In this document: piece after piece, positions 36,401-45,555 of the stretch | Numbering within the stretch: the stretch's first letter is position 1 | How the letters are laid out: each line of letters opens with the position of its first letter | Source of the DNA: Spisula solida | Taxonomy: Eukaryota; Mollusca; Bivalvia; Venerida; Mactridae | Assembly: GCA_947247005.1 (NCBI GenBank) | Contig: OX365947.1 | Span: forward strand, 4,664,530 to 4,728,529 | Direction: 5' to 3' | Length of the DNA: 64,000 bases | Position numbers and translations under genes: made by a program | The notes under the pieces: generated by a model | What the model was told of the DNA's origin: nothing | The model's input: the letters and a program-made list of their open reading frames with translations, nothing else | Databases searched by the model: none

Positions 36401-38788
36401 GAAACTGCAAGGTAGCTAGGTACATGTATTATCAAATCATAATACATTGTTTTGTTTGGCCTTCAGTTGTTGCACTGTAGGTCCTTATTCAAAACTGACA
36501 GCCTTTATACGGTCGTGTGTTATTTTACTAAAATATGTACTTTGCGCATTATGATTTACAGCACGTATCAACGTCATGATGAACTTATTGAGCGTAATAA
36601 TGCATTAGAAACTATGTTTTGTTCTTGAATGGCAATACTGTATAAGTATGCAAATTACAAAACCGTGTACATTAAATTTAGTACATGTATATTTTTCCGT
36701 TTTAAAGTACAGAGAAAAATCAATTTATGCTATTAATAGACGTGGGGTATCTTTATATTAATTGTTAAAAAAGGTGATTGATGATATACCCGTCGCTTTG
36801 TGTTTACGGAATCATTTTTACCCCACCCACTTTCGAAACATTGGAAACAGATTGAACAAAAGTAGTTATAATTAAAGTTACAACATTTCCTTAACATTTT
36901 CTGCACAATCATGTATATTTTTCTTGTTTATATACCCATGCTAATAAATCGCATATATATGTATGTCATGTTGCGAGAAATTATTAAATGATAAAGATAT
37001 ATTCTACACTCAAACGCCTCATTATAACATTGCTAGTAATTAATTATTTGCACTATTTCTGCAGTAAGATATAATAATTCAATACTAATTCAATTGAAAA
37101 AATATGTGTAAATGTAAATATTTGCAATTAAAAATACTTAAAGATGAAATAAGTGCAAGTGTACCATCTTATATATTATCGCTATATGAAAGGTACTTTT
37201 CATACTATGGCGGCCATTTTGGACGCCATCTTGGACGCCATCTTGATTTTTTCTGAACAAATTTAGACATACACATCTATGCTTGTATACTAATTTACAT
37301 TTATGACATTACTACCATTCATATTGACATACTTATTCTCTGAAACTTTCCAAATACTTGATTCAGATTCCCTGTATAAAATTGGTGGGTGGGGTATGGA
37401 TTTTATATATGATCTACTAAGCGGTATATCTCCATTATTTTAACTCCAAAGTGTTCCAAATCAGTTTTATTTGATCAAGGGAACATACAACTATGTTAAG
37501 ATATGTGTTTTAGATAGCTGTAACTTATGAATATTAAATAAATAAAACAGATATCAAGTAAAACGGTGTTTTTTGCTGTTTTTTCAGTGGTTTTACTGGA
37601 AAATGACCTTGACATTGACCTTTGAAGATTCTGAACAGGGTGTATTTGTAAAGACATTGGTTGTGTCTATAATAATTAATGAAAGTTATTTCATAGAATA
37701 GTATCATATTTCTGAAATTATCAATTGTCTATGCAGAGCTAGCAATGACAAAAATGGCGGCCATTTTGGACGCCATCTTGGATTTCTCGGAACGCCACCA
37801 CATTTGGCAATTTATGCCGGCAGTCCCAGATACTACAGACTATACCGAACATTTTGGTATATGACATGTCTTGTTAACAGAGAGGTCCTACCTACTCTTA
37901 AAATAGAAGACTTTTTTGGCAATAGTCACCCTACCACATGTCCATTCCATTCGAAATTGGCGTAGCGGAAACACAGCCCATGCAAGAGACGGACACAGAA
38001 TGTACACTCCGCTGTCCCCAAGATAGGTTATAGATATTTCAAGCAATTCTGTATTTTGATCCCCGCAGTCAATGACGTTCGGCGTGAATTTTAAATTAGC
38101 ATAACTATAATACCATAAAGGAACTTCAAGGTAATTTCAAACAATAACTTGTACATAAAGAACATACATGCCCTTGTCCACACCCACTTTAATGTCAATA
38201 CCAGTATCAGTTGTAATTTTATAGTTATACGTTTGTTTGAATTATGATACTAAGTTGTCTTGATTGATATGTATTTTCTTGCAGTTGCCATTACTTTGTT
38301 AATATTCTGGGAGAGGGCTTCAATAATGTTGAAATAACTTGTGCCCAATCCCTTTGTGTATAATAAATACAATAAAATATTATTAAATCAAACAATAACT
38401 ACAAAACATACTAACCTATTCCTAAATAAGTTCCATTCAGCACTGAGATCACCCATGATGTCAAACTTTTACTTTGGTTGAAGTGACTTAACAATTCCTT
38501 GAAGAAAAGTCCAAATGAGAAAGAAATACCATCCAGTATTACGCCTACCATAAAGGCAGCGAATGTCACAACCCAACCCCATCCACCATCTGGAGCGTTG
38601 TCATAGCAACTAACCGCTCTATCAGGAGGCGGTGGACGTTTTGTTTTCACACTTTCTTTTGTCAAGCATTCACTATGACCATTGGTGCCGTTTGCGGTCA
38701 CATCACCATTTCCTGAGTGTATTAACGGAGAATCCTCACACCTCTGTGTCTGCTCGACGGCTGAATCCGCATATTTTTCCGAACTCAT
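21296..38788 (-). CDS. SLC16-like monocarboxylate-type transporter B, complete (6 coding exons)
   Basis: The exons are 38788-38416, 31739-31596, 27275-26844, 23785-23516, 22705-22580 and 21489-21296. All introns are GT..AG and all are phase 1. The product is 512 residues, normal for SLC16. An N-terminal cytoplasmic region of about 65 residues precedes the family signature DGGWGW (67-72) in TM1. YFKKKRALATG (190-200) is the conserved segment near TM5. A charged loop (about 247-300) separates TM6 from TM7. NTVAR (350-354) lies in TM8. The C-tail ends MDITTKK. The start has an in-frame TAA 15 bases upstream. The residues aligned with Lys38 and Asp302 of mammalian MCT1, needed there for proton-coupled lactate transport, appear to be Phe and Asn; the Arg306 equivalent is kept. 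It is therefore likely not a classical lactate/H+ symporter; the substrate is unknown. Confidence 0.88.
21876..22073. mobile_element. MITE, CGCTGGCTTAGAAT family
   Basis: The ends are CCTGGCTTAGAATGAGAAGG and TTCTTATTCTAAGCCAGCG. It is about 198 bp and lies in the last intron of SLC16-B. Confidence 0.8.
22158..22542. mobile_element. TTAA-type MITE, copy B
   Basis: It is flanked by TTAA at 22154-22157 and 22543-22546. The inverted ends are AGCCACATTATCTC and, reversed, AGCCACATTAGGTG. It lies in the last intron of SLC16-B, 37 bases from the exon 5 donor. Confidence 0.85.
22580..22705 (-). CDS. SLC16-B exon 5 (TM10-TM11)
   Basis: It is 126 bases, phase 1-1, from acceptor ATCCTTTCAG to donor GCAG|GTAACT. 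It encodes SIIMAELLGIEKLTSSFGL and GAPIA, a segment typical of SLC16. Confidence 0.9.
23127..23220. repeat. 94-bp near-perfect hairpin
   Basis: The 41-bp arms begin CCTGCGTTCAACGAAGAATT and are inverted at the right end with two mismatches, around a 12-bp loop. It lies in intron 4 of SLC16-B. It may be a very short palindromic MITE, or it may form a transcribed hairpin. Confidence 0.9.
23516..23785 (-). CDS. SLC16-B exon 4 (TM7-TM10)
   Basis: It is 270 bases, phase 1-1, from acceptor CTTATTTCAG to donor ATAG|GTAAGT. It encodes FFIPFTYIPDLADEFGM and the NTVARVGVGWLADRPW block of TM8. Confidence 0.92.
23898..24217. mobile_element. MITE with TATGGTGGCTTATTTGTGC ends
   Basis: The left end TATGGTGGCTTATTTGTGCA pairs with a right end whose reverse complement is TATGGTGGTTGATCTGTGCC. 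The interior is rich in TTTTCGCCTTTTCGCCCC-type strings on both strands. A related 87-bp palindrome lies at 45469-45555. Confidence 0.75.
24338..24548. mobile_element. MITE, CGCTGGCTTAGAAT family
   Basis: The eroded left end is ACTGGCTTCGATATTTTGAA and the right end TTTTCTAAGCCAGCG. The interior has GATGCAGATTTCAAATATG, shared with the other copies. Confidence 0.7.
24683..24942. mobile_element. MITE, TAGTCCGGAGAATTTGACA family, copy 1
   Basis: The ends TATAGTCCAGAGAATTTGAC and TGTCAAATTCTCTGTGCTAT are inverted. TA flanks in several family members suggest a Tc1/mariner-type target. Other copies are at 41496, 46994 and 61739. Confidence 0.8.
25492..25812. mobile_element. MITE, CAGTGTAGCAATACC family, copy 2
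   Basis: The target duplication TATCT lies at 25487-25491 and 25813-25817. The inverted ends contain GACTTTTGGCTACAGTTCCA and its complement. The element is 321 bp. Confidence 0.88.
26844..27275 (-). CDS. SLC16-B exon 3 (TM4-TM7, central loop)
   Basis: It is 432 bases, phase 1-1. It follows acceptor ATATTTCAG and ends at TTAG|GTACGT. It encodes the Gly-rich AVCGSGIGG helix and the acidic/basic loop GSEEEDRRRR with a CC pair (286-287) before TM7. Confidence 0.92.
27314..27544. mobile_element. MITE, CGCTGGCTTAGAAT family, adjacent to SLC16-B exon 3
   Basis: The ends are CGCTGGCTTAGAAGTATAAG and CTCATTTTAAGCCAGCG. It begins 39 bases upstream (minus-strand sense) of the exon 3 acceptor at 27275. 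Confidence 0.8.
27686..28081. mobile_element. TTAA-type MITE, copy C (inverted orientation)
   Basis: It is flanked by TTAA at 27682-27685 and 28082-28085. The right end GGGAGAGATAACGTGGC mirrors the left end of copies at 15723 and 22158. The 95-codon ORF inside (27700-27987) is not conserved in frame among copies. Confidence 0.85.
28587..29340. mobile_element. MITE with TAATATACTACTCAAA ends, copy 2, carrying a nested MITE
   Basis: The left end TAATATACTGCACAAAATAT and the right end, reversed, CATACTACTCGAAGTTTGAT match the element at 11546-12063. The extra length is the insertion at 28722-28953. Confidence 0.75.
28722..28953. mobile_element. Nested MITE with ATCTCCCAAAG ends, copy 2
   Basis: The right end GATGCTTTGGGAGATC and ACTTGAGATG-type strings are the inverted counterpart of the left end of the element at 9306. 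It inserted into the element at 28587-29340, so it is the younger of the two here. Confidence 0.7.
29491..29785. repeat. 150-bp tandem duplication
   Basis: 29491-29640 and 29641-29785 are near-identical, each starting CAGCGTAGTATA and containing ATATACGAGGGATGATCAAT. The left end of a mariner-like element is duplicated with its flank. Confidence 0.88.
29697..30430. mobile_element. Mariner-like non-autonomous element
   Basis: The left end ACGAGGGATGATCAATATAA and the right end TTATTGAACATCCCTCG are inverted and of the CGAGGG type common in mariner elements. I see no transposase motif inside. Confidence 0.55.
30664..31560. repeat. 25-bp minisatellite in SLC16-B intron 2
   Basis: The unit GCCGACTTAGCATGCCAGAC followed by TGATT is repeated about 25 times (30716-31346). 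Degenerate units such as GACTGAGCAAGCCGGAC continue to 31560, 36 bases from the exon 2 donor. The minus-strand ORF running on from exon 2 into this array is a read-through artefact. Confidence 0.95.
31596..31739 (-). CDS. SLC16-B exon 2 (TM2-TM4 region)
   Basis: This exon, 144 bases long, is phase 1-1. It follows acceptor TTTATTTAAG and ends at GGTG|GTAAGT. It encodes PISSVLVSKFGCRQVAVFGA through MIVLYGLLG. A degenerate 25-bp minisatellite ends about 35 bases downstream of the donor. Confidence 0.88.
31893..32617. repeat. Left arm of a large inverted repeat (about 720 bp)
   Basis: Read in reverse complement, it matches 37191-37936 along its length with only scattered differences (about two in the 80 bases I compared directly). 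Each arm carries two copies of AAGATGGCGTCCAAAATGGC about 540 bp apart. It lies in SLC16-B intron 1. Confidence 0.92.
32618..33820. other. Intron 1 of SLC16-B, unique and degraded repeat sequence
   Basis: No exon is seen. It contains a GACGGACGAATTAACGGAC tract near 33307-33335 and another AAGATGGCGCCCAAGATGGC motif near 33416-33436, similar to the motif in the inverted-repeat arms. Confidence 0.4.
33824..33893 (-). repeat. tRNA-derived SINE head
   Basis: On the minus strand, GGAGATAGCTCAGTGGTGAC is an A-box region and GGTCGTGGGTTCAATTG a B-box. The D- and T-arm spacing is like a tRNA, but the acceptor stem does not pair, so it is a SINE or tRNA pseudogene. Confidence 0.5.
33980..36220. repeat. 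42-bp minisatellite in SLC16-B intron 1 (about 2.2 kb)
   Basis: The unit is AGTGTTGTGAGTTATCATCC followed by TAGGCCCTAAGGAGGACCCACC. It is clean from about 34620 to 35400 and degenerate on both sides, with some units of 44-46 bp. Because 42 is divisible by 3, the minus strand stays open (34677-35078) as a 14-residue repeat. I do not regard it as coding. Confidence 0.95.
36221..37190. other. Intron 1 of SLC16-B, AT-rich DNA
   Basis: I see no exon, tandem repeat or recognised element in this stretch. Confidence 0.4.
37191..37936. repeat. Right arm of the large inverted repeat
   Basis: This is the inverted partner of 31893-32617. The two arms enclose about 4.6 kb including the 42-bp minisatellite. 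Transcription of SLC16-B intron 1 would yield a long double-stranded hairpin. Confidence 0.92.
38416..38788 (-). CDS. SLC16-B exon 1 (N-terminus, TM1 to start of TM2)
   Basis: It runs from ATG at 38786-38788 to a phase-1 donor (GGAATAG|GTTAGT). It encodes a polar N-terminal region with RPPPPD, the DGGWGW signature and NGTYLGI. Confidence 0.9.
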
Positions 38789-39129
38789 TTTTGAGTTTAT
38801 TTAAGCTAACTTGTCATATTAGTTAAGTCAGAGCATTAAGTTGAGTTGCAAGTAAATCCAACATCACGGCTGTAAGTGCACATCCATGTTTAAAGTCACC
38901 GACATCTAGCGAATCAATCCGTCAAGTTTTTATCTGGACCTTCGTATACTGATGGTCGGGGATATTCCACTGTAACTTCACATTGATTTATACCCTGCAG
39001 TATAAACATTATAACATATGGTCAAGGTCAATAGTAATTGCATATCTGATATATTAAACAGCGAGATTCAATTAATCTACATTTATACACAGATAGACAC
39101 AGATACAGATATGTAGTGCAACGTTCTAT

Positions 39130-39520
39130 ACTCCGTACATGTGCGTAATTGTACTATACTCCCCTGCCCCGTACACGTGCACAGTTATATTATACTCCCT
39201 ACATAATTAAACTATACTCCGTACACGAGTATACTTATACTACACCACGCACACGTGCACAGTTATGCTATACTCCGTACACGTGCATAATTATACTATA
39301 CTCCGTACACGTGCACAGCTATACTATACTCCGTACACGTGAACAGTTATACTATACTCCGTACACGTGCACAGCTATACTATACTCCGTTCACGTGCAC
39401 AGTTATACCATACTCCGTTCACGTGCACAGGTATACTATACTCCGTACATGAGCACAGGTATACCGTACTCCGTTCACGTGCACAGTTATACCATACTCC
39501 GTTCACGTGTACAATTATAC
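39130..39520. repeat. 28-bp minisatellite with an E-box in most units, upstream of SLC16-B
   Basis: The unit is CAGTTATACTATACTCCGTA followed by CACGTGCA, in about 13 copies. About ten units contain the palindrome CACGTG, a canonical E-box. It lies 340-730 bases upstream of the SLC16-B start codon, in its promoter or 5' UTR. Plus-strand ORFs here (39149-39598, 39367-39750) are repeat artefacts. Confidence 0.9.
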
Positions 39521-39611
39521 AGACACTACAATACAATACATGCATTACAGAATACACATTTCACAGTATATGTATATATTACCACCTTAATTATTTGAGC
39601 ATAATCCAGAA

Positions 39612-41149
39612 AACAAGAGGGCCCAGAAGGCCCTGGATCGCTCACCTGAGTAATATTCGAGCGATGTTAAGTCGAGAAATGAACTTTTTCTACATAGAAG
39701 TTCATTTTTTTAGTGCAGCTAATCCTGATTCTCGGATTATTCCGGAATAGTAGGATATGCCTCTATGATAATTATGTTTAAGGTTAATGACCTTATCTGT
39801 TTATTTAATGACCTCAAAAAACATTATAGGGGTCATCTATTGATGATAACCAACCTCAAAGCAAAGTTTGATGATCTTAGGCCAAACTGTTCTCGAGTTA
39901 TTGATCTGAAACCATTTAGTGTACCAGACAGCTGACATGTAGAAAGCAATTTACCCCAAATATCTCAGGCTGACCTTAAAAATTCTTTGTTTGGAGTTAC
40001 ACAGAAATGTTTAGGCGGGTAGGTAAGAAGGGAATGTTTTTAATTATTTTTTACGAACACTTAATAATCTCATTAAAGTAAAAAATGTCTCCTGAAGGCC
40101 AAATATGTTGCTGGGATTTTCGTGAGTAGATAGAGTAACTCCAACCAAAGAATTTATTAAGGTTAGCCTTAGATTGAGGGATATATTTGGTGGAAGAATA
40201 TAAAACACAACTAACTTGTATGCAAATATATACACTTTATGGGCATGATATTTTGTGAAATAATGGATTGAAATAATCAAATTGATTATAATTATAAGAC
40301 AACGGTTGCTTAACAAACATGGTACAAGCTTGATACTGTAAAACATACAATGTTCTTAATTGACTACAATTACTAGCTGAACACACAATAAACTTCTCCT
40401 ACTGACTGAACAAATGGCCAGATGGTCTACACATGTTTGAATTCAGATACCAGAGTCAGGGTTTAGTATATCTCATTGAAAAGTCATTAATGTCAGCAAG
40501 AAAGAAATATCCAACATTATTTCTTATCTAAAGGTGAGGTCAGTGGGAGTCTGCATTGTGGTATAAGAGAAGATTTTCAAAGTTTTCTACAATAACATAG
40601 TGACTGGGGTAGGGGGCTATTTTAACCCCATGGGGGTAAAATTTGTACAATCTTGTTAGAGGACCCCAATAATTATGATGTTACATGCAAAATATCAAAG
40701 TTGTAGGTCTTGTGGTTTCAGAGGAAAAGATTTTCAAAGATTTCTCTCTATAACTCTATTGCAAAACAAGTGACCCCCGGGACGGGTGCAGTTTTGACCC
40801 CAGGGGCAAAATTTTAACAATCTTTGTAGAGGATCTCATGATGAAGCTTCATGCAAAATATCAAAGCTGTAGGCCCTGTGGTTTCAGAGAAGAAGATTTT
40901 TTAAGTTTTCACTTTTAAAATCTATTTTTAGCTCCTGTGACCTAATTAATAAATTAACCAGAACCATTTGAACAACTTTGAAAGAGGACCACCCAAGGAT
41001 CATTCCTGTGAAATTTGGTTAAATTCCATCAATTGATTTAGGAGAAGAAGTCATTTAAAGGAATTGTTGACGGACGACGACGGACGCCGGACAGCCACCT
41101 ATCCTAAAAGCTCACCAGTGAGCACTTCGTGCTCAGGTGAGCTAAAAAG
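39612..41149. mobile_element. 1.5-kb dispersed repeat with GCTCACCTGAG ends
   Basis: The left end AGAGGGCCCAGAAGGCCCTG runs into ATCGCTCACCTGAG. The right end is GCTCAGGTGAGCTAAAA, whose reverse complement repeats GCTCACCTGAG. The interior contains GGTTTCAGAGGAAAAGATTT-type repeats and GACGGACGACGACGGACGCC but no long ORF. I recall similar sequence as frequent in mollusc assemblies; the class is uncertain. Confidence 0.65.
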
Positions 41150-41495
41150 TCTAGTATCAGAAACTCAACCGTAAGCACTGCCCTCTCCAATTGTACGTAC
41201 ACCGTGTATTTCATTGCATTTATCAAATAGTAATCACAGTACAGTTGTCGTATATACAGATATATTGTGCTGATAAGCTAATATAAAGTTCATTAAAAGG
41301 TGACAACAGCCAGCAAACGTACATTTTATTATTTTGCATGAACTATACATGTTAATAACTACACAATGTACAACCCAGTATAATTAAAACAATTCAACAA
41401 CAACTCACTACATGTACGTTGGTGTTACGTCATTTTTCGAATTAATCAACGAGCCATTGTGTTGTATAGTACCACTGATCATAGAGTCATCGTGC

Positions 41496-41765
41496 TATAG
41501 TCCGGAGAATTTGACACGATTCTCGACCTTCTATTGGCATAATTTCACAGCTGATATATTCATTGTCTATATGCATAATCCCGGTTGAGTGTTTTCATAA
41601 GCGGGAAGTATCACGAAGACACTTGAGATGCAATTACAAGCACGCATTGAAACATAATGACCGATATTGCTAGATTTGCTCACGGAAATATATGTATTCA
41701 ACGCAAGAACCTTGTAATATATTTATGCATAAAGGTCAGGATCATGTCAAATTCTCTGTGCTATA
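41496..41765. mobile_element. MITE, TAGTCCGGAGAATTTGACA family, copy 2
   Basis: The ends TATAGTCCGGAGAATTTGAC and GTCAAATTCTCTGTGCTATA are inverted. It is intact at about 270 bp. Confidence 0.82.
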
Positions 41766-42004
41766 ACAACGTACAACTACTGATAGGAAAGTAACGGTCA
41801 GTAACGAGGAATAAAGCGATATCGATGCTGATGTGTTACTCATTCTGACCTTAGTAAGGTCCATATAACGACCTTGGTTTGTCCGTAAATCAGATATATA
41901 ATGTCATTCAGCATATACTACGACAATCAGTACTTTGATTCTCATTTTGACATACAGATTTTGATAAATACATACAGTACGAACGAAAGGACGAACCACT
42001 GTAC

Positions 42005-42350
42005 TTTCGTGTTTCACCACCTTACTTTTCGACTTTTTACTATCGTACTTTCGTGTTTTTACCATCGTACTTTCGTGTTTTTACCACCGTACTTTCGTGT
42101 TTTCACCACCGTACTTTCGTGTTTTTACCATCGTACTTTCGTGTTTTTACCACAGTACTTTCGACTTTTTACCATCGTACTTTCGTGTTTTTACCATCGT
42201 ACTTACGTGTTTTCGCCATCGTACTTTCGACTTTTTGCCACCGTACTTTCGTGTTTTCGCCACCGTACTTTTGACTTTTTACCACCGAACTTTCATTAAA
42301 TTTTCATTACCATACTGTCGTGTTTTCACCGCACCGACTTTCAACACTGT
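42005..42350. repeat. 22-bp minisatellite, about 14 copies
   Basis: The unit is TTTCGTGTTTTTACCATCGT plus AC. Several overlapping plus-strand ORFs arise because no unit carries a stop codon in these frames. Confidence 0.92.
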
Positions 42351-43184
42351 GGTTTTGGGTTTTCTACTTTTCACCAACTTAGTTTCGCGTTTTCGTTGTA
42401 AGGAGTTACTTCTATAGTAGCAACGGCAGCTAATGTCATAAATTAGTATAGGCATAGTATGCAAGACCATGACCAGATGACGCTACTGTATGTATCATGT
42501 ACACGAGGTCAGTATCTAGCTACTAATACTGCATAATGTTAAGCTAAAATATATGTGGTTCCGATAACCCTACTGCCTACCCTAATTTTAAGCTCCGATC
42601 CTAGCATTTTTTTTTATTGATTTTGAGCAGGTACGAAAAAGCGCGGAATAAAAAAAAGGTCAGTTTCCATTTTGATACACTGTATTTCCTATGCAATATC
42701 ATATGGCTGGTGGCAGAGATGCTTATAGTTGCATATACATGTATTTGGTAAATTGTGACCACTGATGTACGTTATACACTTGTATCTAAAATAAAATACT
42801 GCCTACCTACTCTTTTTCAGTTCACCAATGTTGAACCTGAACCACATATATTGTTTTAACAAGCCTTATGATAAATTACGTGCTAGTGCATACTGTTTGT
42901 ATAGTCTACGTCGAGCGAGGAATGCATGGATACTTATATATACATAAATTATATAAATGATGAAAGTAAAGTTTCAATTGTGTACGTACTGCTTGAAAAT
43001 ATGGAAACACCAAAATGTAGTAAACTAGCATTTTATTCATGACATTTATGTACATTTAACATAACTTGAACTTGATTATTTATTATGCTGGTTGGTGTAG
43101 ATGTACTCCCTCGTTCGTCTTGTGTGTTAAGAGTGAGGGGGGGTAGGGGTTCGCTACCAGAAAGAAAGGACCGCGTCTTACTAA
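42351..43184. other. Intergenic DNA, nothing recognised
   Basis: AT-rich sequence without splice-bounded ORFs or clear repeats. Confidence 0.35.
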
Positions 43185-43606
43185 AGGTTAAAACCACCAA
43201 ATGCCTACGCGGACCAAAATTTAAGTAGTCCTGTAAAAAACTTTGATTTGGCTGGAAACGGTGGTATGTCTTTACAAATCTGCATTTAAATAATAAAATT
43301 GGGTTTAAATGCTTTGTGCACATGTGTTTAATGTAGTGAAACTGTTATTTAAACATGAAAGTGAAAGTAGGTTAGGGGCTTACGGACTTACGGAATCAGT
43401 CCGCGCGTGGGAGAAAATCGATATGTTTACGGTGTTTGACGAACCAAATTTGTTTTATATGATATTCAACCCCTAATTTTTCTTCATTTTCCTGAAGCTG
43501 TAAGCTATTTTTATTGATGGGTGGACAAAAAGTTGACATTTTTGGGTCGGCAATTTGTCACTTTACATTGAGTTAAAGAACATATTTATTTGGTGGTTTG
43601 GAACCT
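43185..43606. mobile_element. Inverted-repeat element with AACCACCAAAT ends, copy 1
   Basis: The left AGGTTAAAACCACCAAATGC and right ATTTGGTGGTTTGGAACCT are inverted. The interior shares CAGTCCGCG, GGTGTTTGACGAACCAA and GGACAAAAAGTTGA with copy 2. Confidence 0.8.
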
Positions 43607-43675
43607 ATAGACGAAATACAAATGATATCAGTGTTTCCTTACATGAGGCTCGATCGATCAGCATTTAGATAGAAA

Positions 43676-43775
43676 CTAGCTTCTCTTTATTTATACTTGC
43701 GTGAAAGTGGTAACATCAGTAATGCTGTGTCGAGAGTGATTAACATAAGATGCTATATATAAACGCGTTAGACAA
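43676..43775 (+). repeat. SINE tail fragment
   Basis: CTAGCTTCTCTTTATTTATA and GTGTCGAGAGTGATTAACAT match the 3' half of the SINE at 46672-46925. Confidence 0.55.
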
Positions 43776-43879
43776 TCAGCCGAAATAAATTAGATGAAAC
43801 AGAATTAATAGGCCTTGTCGACTGGGCTGTTTTGTGGAGCGTTTATAGTCTGGTTCTCGACCCCAATATTGCAGCTGTA

Positions 43880-44420
43880 GTACGAGGGGTGATCAACAAA
43901 TACGCGGAAGAGTGCTGCCGTTTCTTTATTTGTCATTGTTAGTCGTTGAAACTTTCTAAACCTGAAGATAAATTTATTTAAAATTGATTCGCTGCTGATC
44001 ATCAATATTGACCGAAGACGGAACGAACGCGGTTTCCTATGGAAACGTCACTCGACGTCATGCGGCCCAAATTTTCATATTTTCCAACGTTGCACTAAGC
44101 AAACGATGACGTATCATTCGTGCGTTTGTAATATTATAATTTTATAAAGGGTGGGTTATGAATATGAAATGATATAACACTTCATTCGTTATTTCTAAAC
44201 ATTGTTTAAACGTAAAAATTCCGTTGTAGAGCTCGTACTATAGTCGTGCCGTATACGTCGGACGGAAACCAGACAATAATCTGCTCCACAAAACCGCCCG
44301 GTCGAAAAGGCGAATGTGTGCGACAAAGCTAGCTGGCAGCGTCATTCATTAGTGGAAGTAATGTAATTGGGTTGCCAATGATGTTATCCATAGACAATAA
44401 AGACGTTATTATTATTATAC
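43880..44420. mobile_element. Mariner-like end and flanking degraded repeat
   Basis: ACGAGGGGTGATCAACAAAT is a mariner-type terminus. No matching right end or transposase is recognisable. A second similar terminus, ACGAGGGTCATTCAATAAAT, lies at 44742. Confidence 0.4.
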
Positions 44421-45468
44421 AGAACTGGACCATTGTGTTTTTTAAAATAAAAATTTACAACAGTTTTTAATTTATAGCTTAATATTCAATGTAAATAAGA
44501 AAAACAGCATATTTTTAAATAGATGTTAACTAGATTAAAAAAGATAGCGCGACAAGTTTGGCCTAAACATGAGTCCGTATTAGACCAATTTGATATACAT
44601 GTTTACGAATGTACTTACTTTTTGGAGTAAAAACTTTCCATCATTAAAATCATATCGATCAAACTGTCATGCATATCTTCGCTGATATAAGTGTTTTTAC
44701 TGATTTGAACAGAAAGATTGTGTTAACGCGTTTCCATATACGAGGGTCATTCAATAAATTCTTAGACTGTGTTCATCGTTTTGACACCAAATGCCACAGA
44801 GAAAAACAAACTACATCACATTAAATAACAGCCTTTCGGACACAAGTGCAGAAAATATTGCATGAAACAAGGTATTGTGTAAGAAAATAATTATGGCTAA
44901 AATAAAAATACCACCATGCCGCGATTACCACACAGCGCTACGGCTACTCATAATTATACTGACGTTAGCTACGTTATTGACGTTTCGCTGTTTCTCGCCC
45001 GGAATAAAATTATATCTTTAATCAGAGACAGTAGATTTATATCTATGTCTCTGCTTTAATATAGAAATAAAAATAAACATTAAAATTGCATATGATTTAA
45101 TATATCTTCCACAATTAATAACATTGTCTAAGTTAAGGATTAAAGCTAGACATAATTGCTGTATGTTTAAATGACAACACCTCTAACAACTCGACTGACG
45201 TTGCGTGAAACGTCCCAACACTCCATAGAGAGCATGAAACGTATACTCACGATTAGCAGGGAATAAAATATCTGCGTAAAGTTTCAACTTGTAGAAACAA
45301 TTCAAATTGTAATCTTGATTTTGTTAAAAACTATAAGAGCGCTAATTAATTAGGATCCACCCGACATACGGGGGCAGTAATGGAAGCGATACATACATGT
45401 ATCAAATCGTACGAAAAACTGGGTTTAAATTTCCTACCATTAACAATTGTAATAGCATCTCTGTTATA
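44421..45468. other. Intergenic DNA with mariner-type terminus
   Basis: Apart from the ACGAGGG terminus at 44742, I see no gene or array. Confidence 0.35.
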
Positions 45469-45555
45469 TATGGGGGCTGATTTACGCCATGTCGTATATT
45501 CGCTTTGTTGTGGCGAAAAAGCGAAAATTAGACATGGCATAAATCAGCCACCATA
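45469..45555. mobile_element. 87-bp palindromic element
   Basis: GGCTGATTTACGCCATGTCG and its inverted counterpart (reverse complement GGCTGATTTATGCCATGTCT) fold into a hairpin. The ends resemble the larger element at 23898-24217. Confidence 0.75.

Noticed and set aside
39149..39750. Plus-strand ORFs of 149 and 127 codons
   Set aside because: They run through the 28-bp E-box minisatellite and into a dispersed repeat.
41901..42417. Three overlapping plus-strand ORFs with FHHRTF-like repeats
   Set aside because: Products of the 22-bp minisatellite.
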